A stretch of 64,000 nt of DNA from Neobacillus sp. PS3-34 (GCF_030915465.1 NZ_CP133267.1:3192501-3256500), one strand, 5' to 3'; shown: positions 17,302 to 28,914, numbered from the stretch's first letter. Notes: a model not told the origin generated them from the letters alone. Numbers and translations: made by a program.

Positions 17302-18552
17302 TTAATTTTTTTGATTTCTTGGGAAAGAAACTTCTATTTTTGTACCTGCTCCTGGCTTACTTGCAACCGTCACTTTCCCATTATGTTTATCGATAATCCA
17401 TTGCGCAATCGATAGGCCAAGCCCTGTACCTTCAGAAAGAGTTCTCGCTTTGTCACTTTGATAAAAGCGGTCAAATATTCTGGGTATCTCTTCTTCACTT
17501 ATTCCCATTCCATCATCTTCAACCATTAATAGTATGCTGGAATGGATCTGCCTGCAGGAAAGGCGGATATGGCCACCCTCAGTCGTAAACTTCATGGCAT
17601 TGTCCAGTAAAATAACAACAAGCTGATGAATCCGCTCTTTGTCAGCAGTAAAGAGAACAGGGGATGAAATATCAAGAGAAAGCTCTTTTCCCTGGTAGGA
17701 GATAATTTCTTCGTATTGTCTCATTATTTCAGCAAGTAATTGATCAAGCTGGAACGCTTCTTTTTTTACTTCAATTTGATTTGAGTCAGATCTGGCAAGC
17801 GTCAATAAATTGGTTACGAGTTTTGAAAGGCGCCTGGATTCATTCGAAATCGTAGAAACATCAATAATTCTATCTTCGATTGTTGCAGAAGGCGACCGGA
17901 ATAATAAGTCTGTTTCGGCCTGAATGACAGCTAATGGAGTCCGGAGCTCATGCGAAGCGTCGGAAACAAATTGCTGCTGCTTCATCCAGGCGCCTTTAAT
18001 AGGAATCAGGGCGCGTCCCGCTAAAAAATACCCCAATGCAACAGCGAAAATGATTCCGATACCACAACTTATAAGAATGATCAGAAGGAGCTTATCCAGA
18101 AACTCTTTTTCGGAGTTAATGTCACGCAGAACCTGAATAGTTTTAACCCCGCTAAGCTCTGAATCCATCTTTATTGCATAATAACGGAAGGTAAAGTGGT
18201 TAATTGTGATATCTTCCAATTGGTTGAATTCTTTTGGCTTGATTTGTTTTTTTATTTGCAGAAATCTCTCTGCTTCGGGACTCTGTGGAGGTGCGAGAAG
18301 ATTGCCTTGTTCATCCCACATTAGGATAATAATTCGATCTTTGAAAAAATGAAGATTATCCCGTGGCCCATGATTCTCTTCATCATTTAGACCTAAATCA
18401 AAACGATTAGCAGATTCTAGCAATGAACGATTCACATCTTCAAATAAACGATGCTGGGTATAGAAATAAAGAATGCTTCCAAGGGTACTGATAAGGATGG
18501 CGAATACAAGAGAATTAATGATAGTAAGCCGAATATGCGTTTTTCTAAACAT
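17302..18552 (-). CDS. Two-component sensor histidine kinase
   Basis: A 416-residue membrane kinase. Helix 1 is near the N-terminus (IINSLVFAILISTLGSILYF), an extracytoplasmic domain of about 120 residues follows, and helix 2 is LLIILISCGIGIIFAVALGY. The H-box DASHELRTPLAVIQ, N-box LLDNAMKFT, DDGMGI and GTGLGLSIAQWI motifs make a complete transmitter. The layout is close to the OmpR-partnered kinases of bacilli. It lies 11 bases after the response regulator gene and upstream of the PepSY-type gene. The neighbouring MacAB-type exporter is the likely regulon, hence probably a sensor of envelope stress or antimicrobial peptides; this is inferred from context. Confidence 0.92.
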   Translation of the reverse strand: MFRKTHIRLTIINSLVFAILISTLGSILYFYTQHRLFEDVNRSLLESANRFDLGLNDEENHGPRDNLHFFKDRIIILMWDEQGNLLAPPQSPEAERFLQIKKQIKPKEFNQLEDITINHFTFRYYAIKMDSELSGVKTIQVLRDINSEKEFLDKLLLIILISCGIGIIFAVALGYFLAGRALIPIKGAWMKQQQFVSDASHELRTPLAVIQAETDLLFRSPSATIEDRIIDVSTISNESRRLSKLVTNLLTLARSDSNQIEVKKEAFQLDQLLAEIMRQYEEIISYQGKELSLDISSPVLFTADKERIHQLVVILLDNAMKFTTEGGHIRLSCRQIHSSILLMVEDDGMGISEEEIPRIFDRFYQSDKARTLSEGTGLGLSIAQWIIDKHNGKVTVASKPGAGTKIEVSFPRNQKN

Positions 18553-18563
18553 TTATATCTCCT

Positions 18564-19235
18564 TTAGGCTTCCTTCAGAATATATCCCACGCCGCGGACG
18601 GTTTTAATATCTGTGTGGTAGCCAGAGGGCTCCAGTTTTTTTCGCAGGTGATGCATGAAAACTTCAACGATAGCGATTGTCGTATCCGAATCAAATCCCC
18701 ATACACGATCGTAAATTTGTTCTTTTGTTAAAATAGCACCCCGGTTTTGAATCAAATATTCAAGAAGTTCATACTGCTTTAATGTAAGTTTTATTGCCCC
18801 TCCATCAACTATAATATCCCGGTCTTTTCCGAGAAGCTCGATCCCGCGGTATTGAATCGTCTGATTGGTTGTTAAGCTGCCACTTCTTCTGAGGAGTGCC
18901 CGAAGCCTTGCCTTTAACTCAGCAGCTTGGAAGGGCTTAGTTAAATAGTCATCTCCCCCGGAGTCCAGTCCCTTCACACGGTCCTCGAGTGCATCTCTGG
19001 CAGTTAAAAATAATACAGGAGTTTTTATTCCTTCATTTCTGATCGATTGGAGTACTTCAAACCCATCAATACCTGGCATCATCACATCTAAAATGATGGC
19101 ATCATAGATATTTTGCATGGCGAAAAACAAGCCATCTTCTCCATTATCTGCCGGGTCCACTTCAAATTCATCTGCCAGCAGCTCGACAATGGAATTCAAA
19201 AGGGGAAGGTGATCTTCAACAACTAATATACGCAT
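18564..19235 (-). CDS. OmpR-family response regulator
   Basis: A 223-residue regulator with a receiver domain (phospho-acceptor Asp in AIILDVMMPGIDGFEVL at about 51; Lys in YLTKPFQ) and a C-terminal winged helix (LTLKQYELLEYLI, VEVFMHHLRKKLEPSG, GVGYILKEA). It is the cognate partner of the kinase 11 bases downstream. The exporter operon lies immediately upstream on the same strand with about 130 bases between, which may hold a separate promoter. Expected targets are that exporter and its own operon. Confidence 0.93.
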   Translation of the reverse strand: MRILVVEDHLPLLNSIVELLADEFEVDPADNGEDGLFFAMQNIYDAIILDVMMPGIDGFEVLQSIRNEGIKTPVLFLTARDALEDRVKGLDSGGDDYLTKPFQAAELKARLRALLRRSGSLTTNQTIQYRGIELLGKDRDIIVDGGAIKLTLKQYELLEYLIQNRGAILTKEQIYDRVWGFDSDTTIAIVEVFMHHLRKKLEPSGYHTDIKTVRGVGYILKEA

Positions 19236-19365
19236 CCGCTTTTTCTCCTTTATAAAAAAGTATTCATATTATCCAATGATAAGGGGGGCAAATCATATTC
19301 CACGGCTTTAGTGGGTAATATTTACAGCAAACAAAGCGGCCGCCAATGCGGTCGCCTGTTGCTGT

Positions 19366-20547
19366 TTATTCAAACCGTAAGGCCTGAATAGGGTTAAGTC
19401 TGGAAGCCTTGTTTGCAGGAAATACTCCGAAAACAACGCCGACAAAAAGAGAAAATAAAAAGGACATTAATATTACAGAAGTTGAATAGGAAACGGTTAG
19501 GCTCATAAATGAGGACAAAAGATTGCCTAACCCTATTCCAGCTAAAATACCAATTACGCCACCAAGCGAACTTAGCACAACCGCTTCAATCAAAAACTGA
19601 AGGAGAATGTCGCGCCTTTTTGCTCCAATTGCTTTTCTAATTCCGATTTCCTTTGTTCTTTCTGAAACTGAAACAAGCATGATATTCATAATACCTATTC
19701 CTCCGACGAGCAAGGATATGCCGGCAATTCCTCCAAGCATCATCGTCATCGTGCTCGTGACAGAACTCATGGTATCCATTAAATCCTGCTGATTGAAAAT
19801 ACTATATTCGTCGGTTCCATTTGGAAAAAGTCTTTTCATTGTCATCTCTACTTCTGCCATGACAAAATTCATATTTGCATTGTTTTTCCCTTGAAGGTAA
19901 ACAGTTGAAATAGCAGTATTTTTGATTAATCTTTCGGCTGTGCTTAAGGGCATGATCACGATGTCGTCACCGCTTTGGCCCATGGAACCGCCTTTTGATT
20001 CCAATACACCTACTATTTTAAAGGATGTACCATCAATTTGTATATGCTGGCCAATTGGACTCTCAATCCCAAATAAGGTTTGAGCAGTTTCAGAGCCAAG
20101 GACAACAATTTTTTGTCTGTACTCAATATCTAAATCTGACAGAAAACGGCCTTCTGCCACTTTCATTTCACGAACATCCTGATAGGCGGAATTTGTCCCG
20201 GTTAAAGAAACCTGGGCTGAGGTTCTATCCCTTTTAACCGTGACTCTTCCTGATACAGCAGGAGAGACGGCCTGTATTCCCTGAACCGCCTTGAGCTTTT
20301 CGATGCTATCATCTGTCAGCTTCACCTGTTCGGTGCCAAATGTGTTTATGGTCAGCAGGTTTGTTCCCAGGCTATTAATTTGACTGGTCACATTTTGGGT
20401 CGATCCCCGGGCAATGGAAATCAGGACAATGACCGAAGAAACGCCGATAATAATTCCAAGCATGGTGAGAAGAGGCAGCTTATTCCCTTTTATACTCCTT
20501 AAGGCCATTTTAACTGATTGCAGGATTCCCAATTCTTTCACCTTCAT
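19366..20547 (-). CDS. MacB-type ABC transporter permease
   Basis: A 393-residue permease of the MacB/FtsX class. It has helix 1 (PLLTMLGIIIGVSSVIVLIS), a large extracytoplasmic MacB_PCD domain (about 45-260), and three C-terminal helices including GGIGIMNIMLVSVSERTKEIGIRKAIGA, the family hallmark. It resembles YknZ of B. subtilis in size and motifs. The chosen start overlaps the upstream ATPase gene by 38 bases; a start a few codons further in is possible. With the ATPase and adaptor it forms a tripartite-like export unit for peptides or toxins. Confidence 0.9.
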   Translation of the reverse strand: MKVKELGILQSVKMALRSIKGNKLPLLTMLGIIIGVSSVIVLISIARGSTQNVTSQINSLGTNLLTINTFGTEQVKLTDDSIEKLKAVQGIQAVSPAVSGRVTVKRDRTSAQVSLTGTNSAYQDVREMKVAEGRFLSDLDIEYRQKIVVLGSETAQTLFGIESPIGQHIQIDGTSFKIVGVLESKGGSMGQSGDDIVIMPLSTAERLIKNTAISTVYLQGKNNANMNFVMAEVEMTMKRLFPNGTDEYSIFNQQDLMDTMSSVTSTMTMMLGGIAGISLLVGGIGIMNIMLVSVSERTKEIGIRKAIGAKRRDILLQFLIEAVVLSSLGGVIGILAGIGLGNLLSSFMSLTVSYSTSVILMSFLFSLFVGVVFGVFPANKASRLNPIQALRFE

Positions 20548-21223
20548 TCATCGTCAATTTTCCATCCTGGATAGAGACCATCCGTTTACATTGCCGGGCA
20601 ATATCCATATCATGAGTAATTAAAATAATGGTATGCTGCTGGGCATTAAGCTCTCTTAAAACATCAAGGATTTCTCTGCTCGTTTTGCTATCGAGCGCAC
20701 CTGTTGGCTCATCGGCAAGCAGGATAGGGGGATTGCTTGCTAATGCCCTGGCAATCGCCACCCGCTGCTGCTGTCCTCCGGATAACTGAGTTGGGAGGTG
20801 TGTAGCTCTATCTTTAAGTCCGACTCTGTCCAAACATTCAAATGCGATTTTCCGCCGTTCCTTAGCCGGCATTCCACTGTATACAAGAGGGAGCTCAACA
20901 TTTTCCCATGCAGTTAGTCTAGGGAGTAAATTAAAATTCTGAAATATGAATCCTATTTTTTTATTCCTGATAGAGGCAAGGCCGTTGTCATTCATACGGC
21001 CAATATCTTTTCCGTCAAGCAAATACGTTCCAGAATCAGGTTGATCAAGACAGCCAATCATGTTCATAAGCGTAGATTTACCTGAACCTGAAGCGCCGAT
21101 GATCGCAATAAATTCACCTTTTTCAATGGAAAGGGAGACACCATCCAAAGCATGGACATCCTCTCCGCCCAATCGATAAGTCTTTGTTATGTCTTCAATT
21201 TCAATGATTGGTTGAGTCATCAA
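20510..21223 (-). CDS. MacB-type ABC transporter ATPase
   Basis: A 237-residue ATPase of the LolD/MacB class: Walker [11 protein letters not shown]-loop [21 protein letters not shown], signature [15 protein letters not shown], Walker [13 protein letters not shown], and H-loop LITHD. It corresponds to YknY of B. subtilis. Its start overlaps the adaptor stop by four bases (ATGA), so translation is coupled. It energises the permease encoded next. Confidence 0.93.
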   Translation of the reverse strand: MMTQPIIEIEDITKTYRLGGEDVHALDGVSLSIEKGEFIAIIGASGSGKSTLMNMIGCLDQPDSGTYLLDGKDIGRMNDNGLASIRNKKIGFIFQNFNLLPRLTAWENVELPLVYSGMPAKERRKIAFECLDRVGLKDRATHLPTQLSGGQQQRVAIARALASNPPILLADEPTGALDSKTSREILDVLRELNAQQHTIILITHDMDIARQCKRMVSIQDGKLTMNEGERIGNPAIS

Positions 21224-22182
21224 GAACCGCTCCTCCCGCCATTGCCGCCACTTCTTCCTGACCAGGATCTTCCGCCAGAACCGCCGCCAATACCAGGGAA
21301 TCCTCCTATTCCCCCGCGGCCCATCCCGCGGAGATTACTGTTGCTGTTTACAGAAACTGCAGGTAATTGAACAGTTTCACCCTCAGTAAGGCCACTGGTA
21401 ATTTCTACGTAATCTTCATTATAAAGCCCCGTTTTGACAGCTTTTCTCTCAGTTGAGGCAGTATTGCCACCAGCCGTTCCGTTGCTGACAACTACATATT
21501 TTTGACTATTTATTGAGTGAACAGCTTCTACAGGTACATAAAGGGCTTGATCTTTACTATTAGTCAAAATACTGGCTTCTGCCGTCATCCCTACTTTAAG
21601 TGATTTAGGGTTGTCTATATGTATGGTAACATCGAAAGTCGATACTCCATTCGTAACAGTGCCCTCATTTGAAATTGCCGTAACCTTGCCGCTAAATGCT
21701 TCATCAGGAAATGAATTTGCCTTTATATTAACATTCTGGGAAACTTTTATTTTAGGAATATCCAATTCATCGATTTGAATCACAGTTTGCAGATTCTTAT
21801 AGTCTGTCACGTGAGCAACCACTTCCCCGACACTCACACGCTGGTCCGCTGAAACAGTAAGGGAAGTAATGATACCTTTATGGGGAGCAATGATTGGATC
21901 GCTTCCATCAGTAAACGTAATCAGTTCCTGTCCTTTTGTAACTGCATCCCCGGAATCCACGAGAACCTCCTCAATTTTTTTCTCTGATTCTGCCTTAATA
22001 TCGGTGCTCGAAACAGGTTGGACTGAACCAGAACCGCTTACTTTAACCTCGAGCTTTCCTTTTTGGACTGTAGCGGTTGGATATGTAGCTGATACCTCCT
22101 GAGTGCTGTTTTTATTGAAATATTGATAACCGACAAATGCAATTACTGCTAAACCTAAAACAATAAAAATCCATTTTTTCAT
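21220..22182 (-). CDS. MacA/HlyD-type membrane fusion adaptor with Gly-rich tail
   Basis: A 320-residue adaptor with an N-terminal signal anchor (WIFIVLGLAVIAFVGYQYF), a lipoyl-like half-motif (VQKGKLEVKVSGSGSVQPVS, DAVTKGQELITF), a beta-barrel domain (FSGKVTAISNEGTV) and a membrane-proximal domain. It matches YknX of B. subtilis except that it lacks a long coiled-coil hairpin and ends in a Gly/Ser/Arg-rich tail of about 35 residues (GMGRGGIGGFPGIGGG, then [12 protein letters not shown]). The tail is low-complexity and would lie outside the membrane. It is the first gene of the exporter operon, divergent from the ykoS-like gene, with a 208-base control region between. Confidence 0.88.
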   Translation of the reverse strand: MKKWIFIVLGLAVIAFVGYQYFNKNSTQEVSATYPTATVQKGKLEVKVSGSGSVQPVSSTDIKAESEKKIEEVLVDSGDAVTKGQELITFTDGSDPIIAPHKGIITSLTVSADQRVSVGEVVAHVTDYKNLQTVIQIDELDIPKIKVSQNVNIKANSFPDEAFSGKVTAISNEGTVTNGVSTFDVTIHIDNPKSLKVGMTAEASILTNSKDQALYVPVEAVHSINSQKYVVVSNGTAGGNTASTERKAVKTGLYNEDYVEITSGLTEGETVQLPAVSVNSNSNLRGMGRGGIGGFPGIGGGSGGRSWSGRSGGNGGRSGS

Positions 22183-22390
22183 TTACTGTTTGCTCCTTCC
22201 TGATTTTCACTCGCCCGCATTAGCGGATTGGGATAAGCCAATTATGGAAGGAGTTTCTTAACTTTTCCTTAATAATCATTTCTTTATATGCAAGTAATTG
22301 AAAAAAACATAGACTTTTAATCTTGTCTTAAGAAAATTTTAAACATTTATCCCTATAATAAATTTGACTAAATTTGAAAAGGTGTTCATT

Positions 22391-24085
22391 ATGTTTAATT
22401 TTTGGGTCAGTCTAAGACAGGAAAATAAGCATCTATCATTTGCGTGGATCCTGCTTTTTATTTATCTATCACCAATGTTTATACTTGGCGAAAATGCCCA
22501 CATCAGGGTACACGATAATCTCGACTCGAATATTGCGTGGTATAAACTCATGCATGATAGCGAAGCATTATTTGCACCGCTTAATAGTACACTTCCTCAA
22601 ATCATAAACGGCCTCCCAAGAAATGCCTTTGGAACTGAGTTTAGCGGAATACAATGGCTTCATCAGATTTTCCCGACGATGCTCGCGTATTCCTTAAGCC
22701 AGGCTCTTGTGAGGATTTTTGCGTTTATTGGCTTTTTTCTGCTATTAAAAAAGCATTTTGTAAAAGACGAAAAAAATTACGCCATCCGTGTATGGGTGTC
22801 ACTGGCATTTGCACTAACGCCATTTTGGCCTTCTGGCATGCTGAGTACGCTCGGGATGCCGCTTGCACTGTGGGCATTTTTAAACATTAGAAAGGGAGAT
22901 AGCACCTGGAAAGAATGGATTACCCTCATTTTACTTCCCTTTTATTCTAGCTTTGTTCTTGGCTTCTTCTTCTTTTTATTTGCGATGGGGATTCTCTGGC
23001 TGAGGGATTTAATTGTAAAAAAACAGTGGAACCTGCATTTTTTTGGAAGTATTGCATTAATGGTTACTATGTATTTGTCTATTGAATACAGGCTGGTTTA
23101 TTCGCTTGTTTTTCCAGAGGAACCAACCAGTAGAAATGAATTTGTTAGTTCCAAATTGGAGTTCTGGCATACTGTCAGACTCGTATTTAAAAATTATTCT
23201 ATTGGGCATACACACGATATGACGCTGCATACTTTTGTGATTTTGCCCTTATCGTTTATTGTAGTTTGGAAAATATTAAAAAAACAAAAGGGTTTAGATG
23301 AAAAAAGGTATTTAAATCTATTTATATTAAATTTTGTTTTATCAGTTTGGTATGCATTTTGGTTTTACAAAGGGTGGGAACCATTAAAGGAAAGGATTTC
23401 ACTTCTAAACACATTTAATTTTGCACGTTTTCACTTTCTTCGTCCCTTAATCATTTATCTGATGTTTGCGGTTGGGTCGGTAATTCTCTGGAGAATCGGG
23501 GATAGATGGAGAAGGTTAATAAATATATGTTTAATCCTGCAAATTCTCGTTTTGTTTGCTGCCAATCCGGAGGTTGTTTATCGTTATACCAATACTCCAT
23601 CTGTTAAACAATTTTATGCGGTCAAACAGTTTGACGAGATTGCCCATTATATTGGAAAGCCAAAGTCATCTTATCGTATTGCGAGTATAGGAATCCATCC
23701 AGCCATCGCTCAATACAACGGCTTCTATACGTTGGATACATATAACAATTACTACCCATTATCATATAAACATCAGTTTAGAAAAATCATTGCAGGAGAA
23801 CTAAATAAGAATTCCAGTTTGAAAACCTATTTTGATGAATGGGGAGGCAGGTGCTACATTTTCGTTGATGAACTCGGAAAGAACTATGAATTCAATAAGG
23901 ATTCGAAGAAGAAAATTAAGCATCTGGAGATAAATATAAATCAATTTAAGAAAATGGGCGGAGAATATTTTTTCTCGGCTGTTCCGATATTGAATCATGA
24001 TGAAAACGGGCTTGATTTTATAAAGTCCTTCAGCAATGAAGAATCGGCATGGAAAATCTACCTTTATCGAGTGAAGAAGGAGTGA
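22391..24085 (+). CDS. ykoS: YkoS-like polytopic membrane protein (DUF6044 type)
   Basis: A 564-residue protein with about ten membrane helices and a C-terminal extracytoplasmic soluble domain. The conserved N-terminal loop HIRVHDNLDSNIAWYK carries acidic and aromatic residues of the kind found in GT-C-type lipid-linked sugar transferases. The start at ATG 22391 follows AAAAGGTG. It ends five bases before the GT2 gene, as in the ykoS-ykoT pair of B. subtilis. It probably uses a polyprenyl-phosphate sugar made by its partner to modify an envelope polymer; this role is inferred from the pairing. Confidence 0.78.
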   Translation: MFNFWVSLRQENKHLSFAWILLFIYLSPMFILGENAHIRVHDNLDSNIAWYKLMHDSEALFAPLNSTLPQIINGLPRNAFGTEFSGIQWLHQIFPTMLAYSLSQALVRIFAFIGFFLLLKKHFVKDEKNYAIRVWVSLAFALTPFWPSGMLSTLGMPLALWAFLNIRKGDSTWKEWITLILLPFYSSFVLGFFFFLFAMGILWLRDLIVKKQWNLHFFGSIALMVTMYLSIEYRLVYSLVFPEEPTSRNEFVSSKLEFWHTVRLVFKNYSIGHTHDMTLHTFVILPLSFIVVWKILKKQKGLDEKRYLNLFILNFVLSVWYAFWFYKGWEPLKERISLLNTFNFARFHFLRPLIIYLMFAVGSVILWRIGDRWRRLINICLILQILVLFAANPEVVYRYTNTPSVKQFYAVKQFDEIAHYIGKPKSSYRIASIGIHPAIAQYNGFYTLDTYNNYYPLSYKHQFRKIIAGELNKNSSLKTYFDEWGGRCYIFVDELGKNYEFNKDSKKKIKHLEININQFKKMGGEYFFSAVPILNHDENGLDFIKSFSNEESAWKIYLYRVKKE

Positions 24086-24090
24086 ATAGG

Positions 24091-25095
24091 ATGGACACAC
24101 CTATCCTAACTATTATAGTTCCCTGTTATAACGAAGAAGATGTTTTGCCTGTAACGGTCAAACAGTTGACTGGGATTATTGGGAAAATGATTGATGATAA
24201 CCTTGTCTCCTTTAGAAGCTGTCTTCTTTTTGTAGATGACGGAAGCAAGGATAGAACATGGGAAATAATCGAAGAGGAAAATAGAGACAATCCGTATGTT
24301 AAAGGCCTAAAGCTAGCAAGAAATGTAGGCCATCAAAATGCGTTATTGGCGGGATTAATGACAGCGAAAGAACAATCAGACTGCGTCATTTCCATTGATG
24401 CCGATCTCCAGGACGATATTTCTGTTATTCCTGTTTTTGTCGAAAAGTATTGGCAAGGGAATGATATCGTTTATGGGGTTCGGGATAAGCGTGAGACCGA
24501 CACCGCCTTCAAAAGGAATACTGCATTAGGTTTCTATAGCTTTATGCGTAAATTGGGCATTGAGCTAATTCCTAATCATGCAGACTTCAGATTGATGAGT
24601 AAACGTGCGCTTGACGAGCTTGCCAACTATAAGGAGCGAAATATCTTTCTGAGGGGAATTATTCCATTAGTAGGATTTCCATCTACCCAAGTCTTTTACG
24701 ACAGAAAGGAACGGATGGCAGGTGAATCCAAATATCCGTTGAAAAAGATGATAGCTTTTGCTATATAAGGAATAACTTCATTCAGCATTGCGCCAATCAG
24801 ATTTGTTACCTTAGTCGGTTTTCTGGCTGCCTTGATCAGTATATTTGCAGGAGGGTATGCATTTCTTCAAAAATTATTAGGTCATACTGAATCAGGGTGG
24901 GCTTCATTAATGATTTCTATTTGGTTTATCGGTGGATTGCAATTGATAGGTATCGGCCTGATTGGAGAATATATTGGTAAAATATTTAACGAGGTAAAAG
25001 GACGCCCAAAATTTTCGATCCAAACCAACTTGTTTTCAGAGAAAAATTATATCTCACAAACCACAGACAAGAATGTAATTTTAGGGCAGAAATAA
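24091..25095 (+). CDS. ykoT: YkoT-like GT2 polyprenyl-phosphate glycosyltransferase with in-frame stop
   Basis: A 334-codon gene whose frame is continuous except for a TAA at 24766-24768. The N-terminal GT2 domain has PCYNEEDVLPVT, VDDGSKDRTWEII, ISIDADLQDD and the acceptor-loop RKERMAGESKYPLKKM. After the stop the same frame continues with GITSFSIAPIRF and two membrane helices (LVGFLAALISIFAGG, SIWFIGGLQLIGIGLIGEYIG), exactly the C-terminus of GtrB/dolichol-phosphate-mannose-synthase-type enzymes. The stop replaces a residue that is usually Asp or Glu; a single G-to-T change from GAA would explain it. It is either a recent nonsense mutation or a base-call error. It probably makes the sugar donor for the YkoS-like protein. 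Confidence 0.85.
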
Positions 25096-25271
25096 ATAGA
25101 ATCCATTGCGGGTTTAATTATGTCGAAGTTTTGAACATTATCAATATGAAAACCTACTTTTTATGAAAATGCTTCTCAAAAGGTATAAAATTTCACATAA
25201 ATGGCTTAAAATTTAAGGGGCGTGCATGTTTCACTGTGCAGCAAGTTATTAAGTTATGAGGAGATTTTATA

Positions 25272-26021
25272 ATGAAAAAGCTTTTTTTAGGAGTGGCTCT
25301 ATTCATGGGCCTGCTAACCGGCTGTAATAGCCAAGATCATTCTGCAAATCAGGATGGGGGCGGAAAAAGCCTTGAACCTGTGGAAGTAACCATCAAAACT
25401 GAGCCAGAGAAAATCAATCCAAATGAAGAGGTTAAGATAATAGCATTGGTGACTCAGGGAAAAGAAAAAGTAGCTGATGCAAACGAAGTGAAATTCGAAA
25501 TTTGGAAAAGCGAGCAGGAGGATCATTCCATGAAACCTGCTCATAATGACGGAAAGGGACTTTATTCCATTACTACTTCCTTTAAAGAGGACGGCCATTA
25601 CTTTATTACTGCGCACGTTACGGCTCGCAGTATGCATACCATGCCTAACAAGGAAATTACAGTAGGCACTCCGGTTGAAGAACATAGTGAAGCAGGGGAA
25701 CATCATCATTCAGATGAACATCATCATGATTCAAGTGTTTCGATCGAATTGCTGGGAGACAAGCCATTCCATGTAAACAAGGAAACAATATTAACCGCTC
25801 TTGTTAAACATGATAATACCCCCCTTACAAACGCAAAAGTGACGTTTGAGGTATGGGCAGGAGAAGAACAAAAGCACGAATGGATTGATGGGAAAGAGAG
25901 TGGCGGTGGAAAATACACCGCAGCTAAGACATTTACCCGCACTGGTGCATATCATGTCCAAATCCATGTTGAAAACGATGAACTTCATGAACATAATGTC
26001 ATTATGTTTGAAGTGAAATAA
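25272..26021 (+). CDS. Lipoprotein with two YtkA-like domains and a His-rich linker
   Basis: A 249-residue lipoprotein with signal peptide and lipobox LLTGC at about residue 18. Two YtkA/FixH-like beta-sandwich repeats follow: ANEVKFEIWK...YSITTSFKEDGHYFIT and AKVTFEVWAG...YTAAKTFTRTGAYHVQ. A linker (EEHSEAGEHHHSDEHHH) joins them. Such proteins are found outside the membrane, and their His clusters suggest copper or zinc binding. The domain resembles the modules in the copA-coupled protein at 4454, though the genes are far apart. The start follows TGAGGAG. It is monocistronic with a strong terminator. Confidence 0.82.
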   Translation: MKKLFLGVALFMGLLTGCNSQDHSANQDGGGKSLEPVEVTIKTEPEKINPNEEVKIIALVTQGKEKVADANEVKFEIWKSEQEDHSMKPAHNDGKGLYSITTSFKEDGHYFITAHVTARSMHTMPNKEITVGTPVEEHSEAGEHHHSDEHHHDSSVSIELLGDKPFHVNKETILTALVKHDNTPLTNAKVTFEVWAGEEQKHEWIDGKESGGGKYTAAKTFTRTGAYHVQIHVENDELHEHNVIMFEVK

Positions 26022-26029
26022 AAAATGAG

Positions 26030-26066
26030 AAAGAAGGCTGCGATTACAAACGCAGCTTTTTTCTTC
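26030..26066 (+). terminator. Terminator after the YtkA-type lipoprotein
   Basis: AAGAAGGCTGCG pairs with CGCAGCtTTTTTCTT around ATTACAAA. Confidence 0.85.
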
Positions 26067-26240
26067 GTCTAGGAAATTATAAAATTAAATGATGTGAATA
26101 ACTTCTACAAGTTGTATTAATCTAGCTCCAGCCCCCAGCCCCTCGGGGTCATAAGCCAAATCACTCCAGAAATCAGGATTTCCTGCGTGATTCGTCTTAT
26201 GCCTGTCGGGGCTAACCAGGGCGCTTGCGCATTTTGTTCT
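26066..26240. repeat. Dispersed palindromic repeat, copy A (short form)
   Basis: The left arm ATTAAATGATGTGAATAAC..TACAAGTTGTATTAATCTAGCTCC is followed by a nested stem: AGCCCC / GGGGCT outermost, then CATAAG / CTTATG, ATCAC / GTGAT and CAGGA / TCCTG at the tip. It ends with GGCGCTTGCGC. The same arms occur at 35331 and 57383. This copy has no insert at the stem tip. It lies between two convergent genes. Confidence 0.85.
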
Positions 26241-26262
26241 TTCGCTTTCGTCTCCATGTGTT

Positions 26263-27256
26263 TTATGACTTCGCTAAGTTATCTCGGTCATCGGATTGCG
26301 GAGGTTCTTCCAGCCATCCATGCTTGATCATGATATTGGCACCATCCTCCGCAAACAATGCAATCTCGGGAATCAATGAAGCATATTTCAAGCAAATGTC
26401 CCTGCGCGGACTCGCGGCCATTGCGGCTCCATAGTTTCCAATTCCAGCTGCAATCATGGCAGATGAATGGAACATGATGAGTTTATCTGAGAAAACCTTT
26501 TCTGTAGAGTCTGTAACTGCCATGTCCCATGACATCGGGGCAGGAAGATCATTCTTTATTAAAATATCACTGAAAATATCCATATGTTTAGTTGCAATTC
26601 TTTTACCCCGAAGCAAAAATTGTGTTACATCTGGATTTTGTGCTGCCTGGCCAAAACCCATCATCAATGCTTTTCCAATTGCATTAGTTTGGACATTATG
26701 TGATTTCAATTGCAGTGAGTGGCCTAATCTCTCCCAAAAATCCTGCCAGAAAATGCTGGCCTTCTATATAAACAGCTTTATCAGGAGTAGAAATAAAAGG
26801 CGGCCTTATATAGGTCCCCTGTTTCAGCATCAATCCCTTGGCCAAATCCTGTAAAATAACAGCCGATTTTAAGACTTGCTTCTGGAAAGCGGCAATATCA
26901 TCACGAGTTACCAGCCCCAGTGCTATTCCGCTGGCCGCCATTCCTAAAACAGACATATTCCGTAAATACATTAGCACGTACGAGTCAGAAAAAAGCCTAG
27001 CCGCCGATATATTAACATCACTTTTTGTAAACCCAATTGGTATCGGAAAGCCTTCTTTTTTAAAAATTTCTTGTAAATTTACAATATTTTTTTTTGATGA
27101 ATCATGAGCGAATTCTATAATTGACTTAACCTCTGAATCATCCGCTTTTTCGATAAAATAGCTTAACACACAATTTGCTGCAGTATCATTCATATACTGA
27201 ACCCAAAGTGTGGCCATCTCTGCAGATGTCAAAAGGATCTTTGTTTTATCGTCCAT
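26263..27256 (-). CDS. DUF3231 protein (frameshifted), probable spore-associated
   Basis: About 331 residues if one frame change near 26698-26710 is repaired. The first part ends RPLTAIEIT and the second resumes at HNVQTNAIGKALMMGFGQAA. Each half carries a ferritin-like helical repeat (LTSAEMATLWVQYMNDTAAN, DLPAPMSWDMAVTDSTEKV), the duplicated layout of DUF3231 proteins, which are typical of spore formers and resemble CotF-type coat proteins. It starts four bases after the gdh stop, so it is the last gene of the glcU-gdh unit. The function is not known. The exact number of missing bases here is uncertain. Confidence 0.8.
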
Positions 27257-27260
27257 ACCA

Positions 27261-28914
<1,654 letters not shown>

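Noticed and set aside
26456..26854. 132-codon plus-strand frame over the DUF3231 gene
   Set aside because: The opposite strand encodes both conserved DUF3231 halves; no ribosome binding site for the plus-strand frame.
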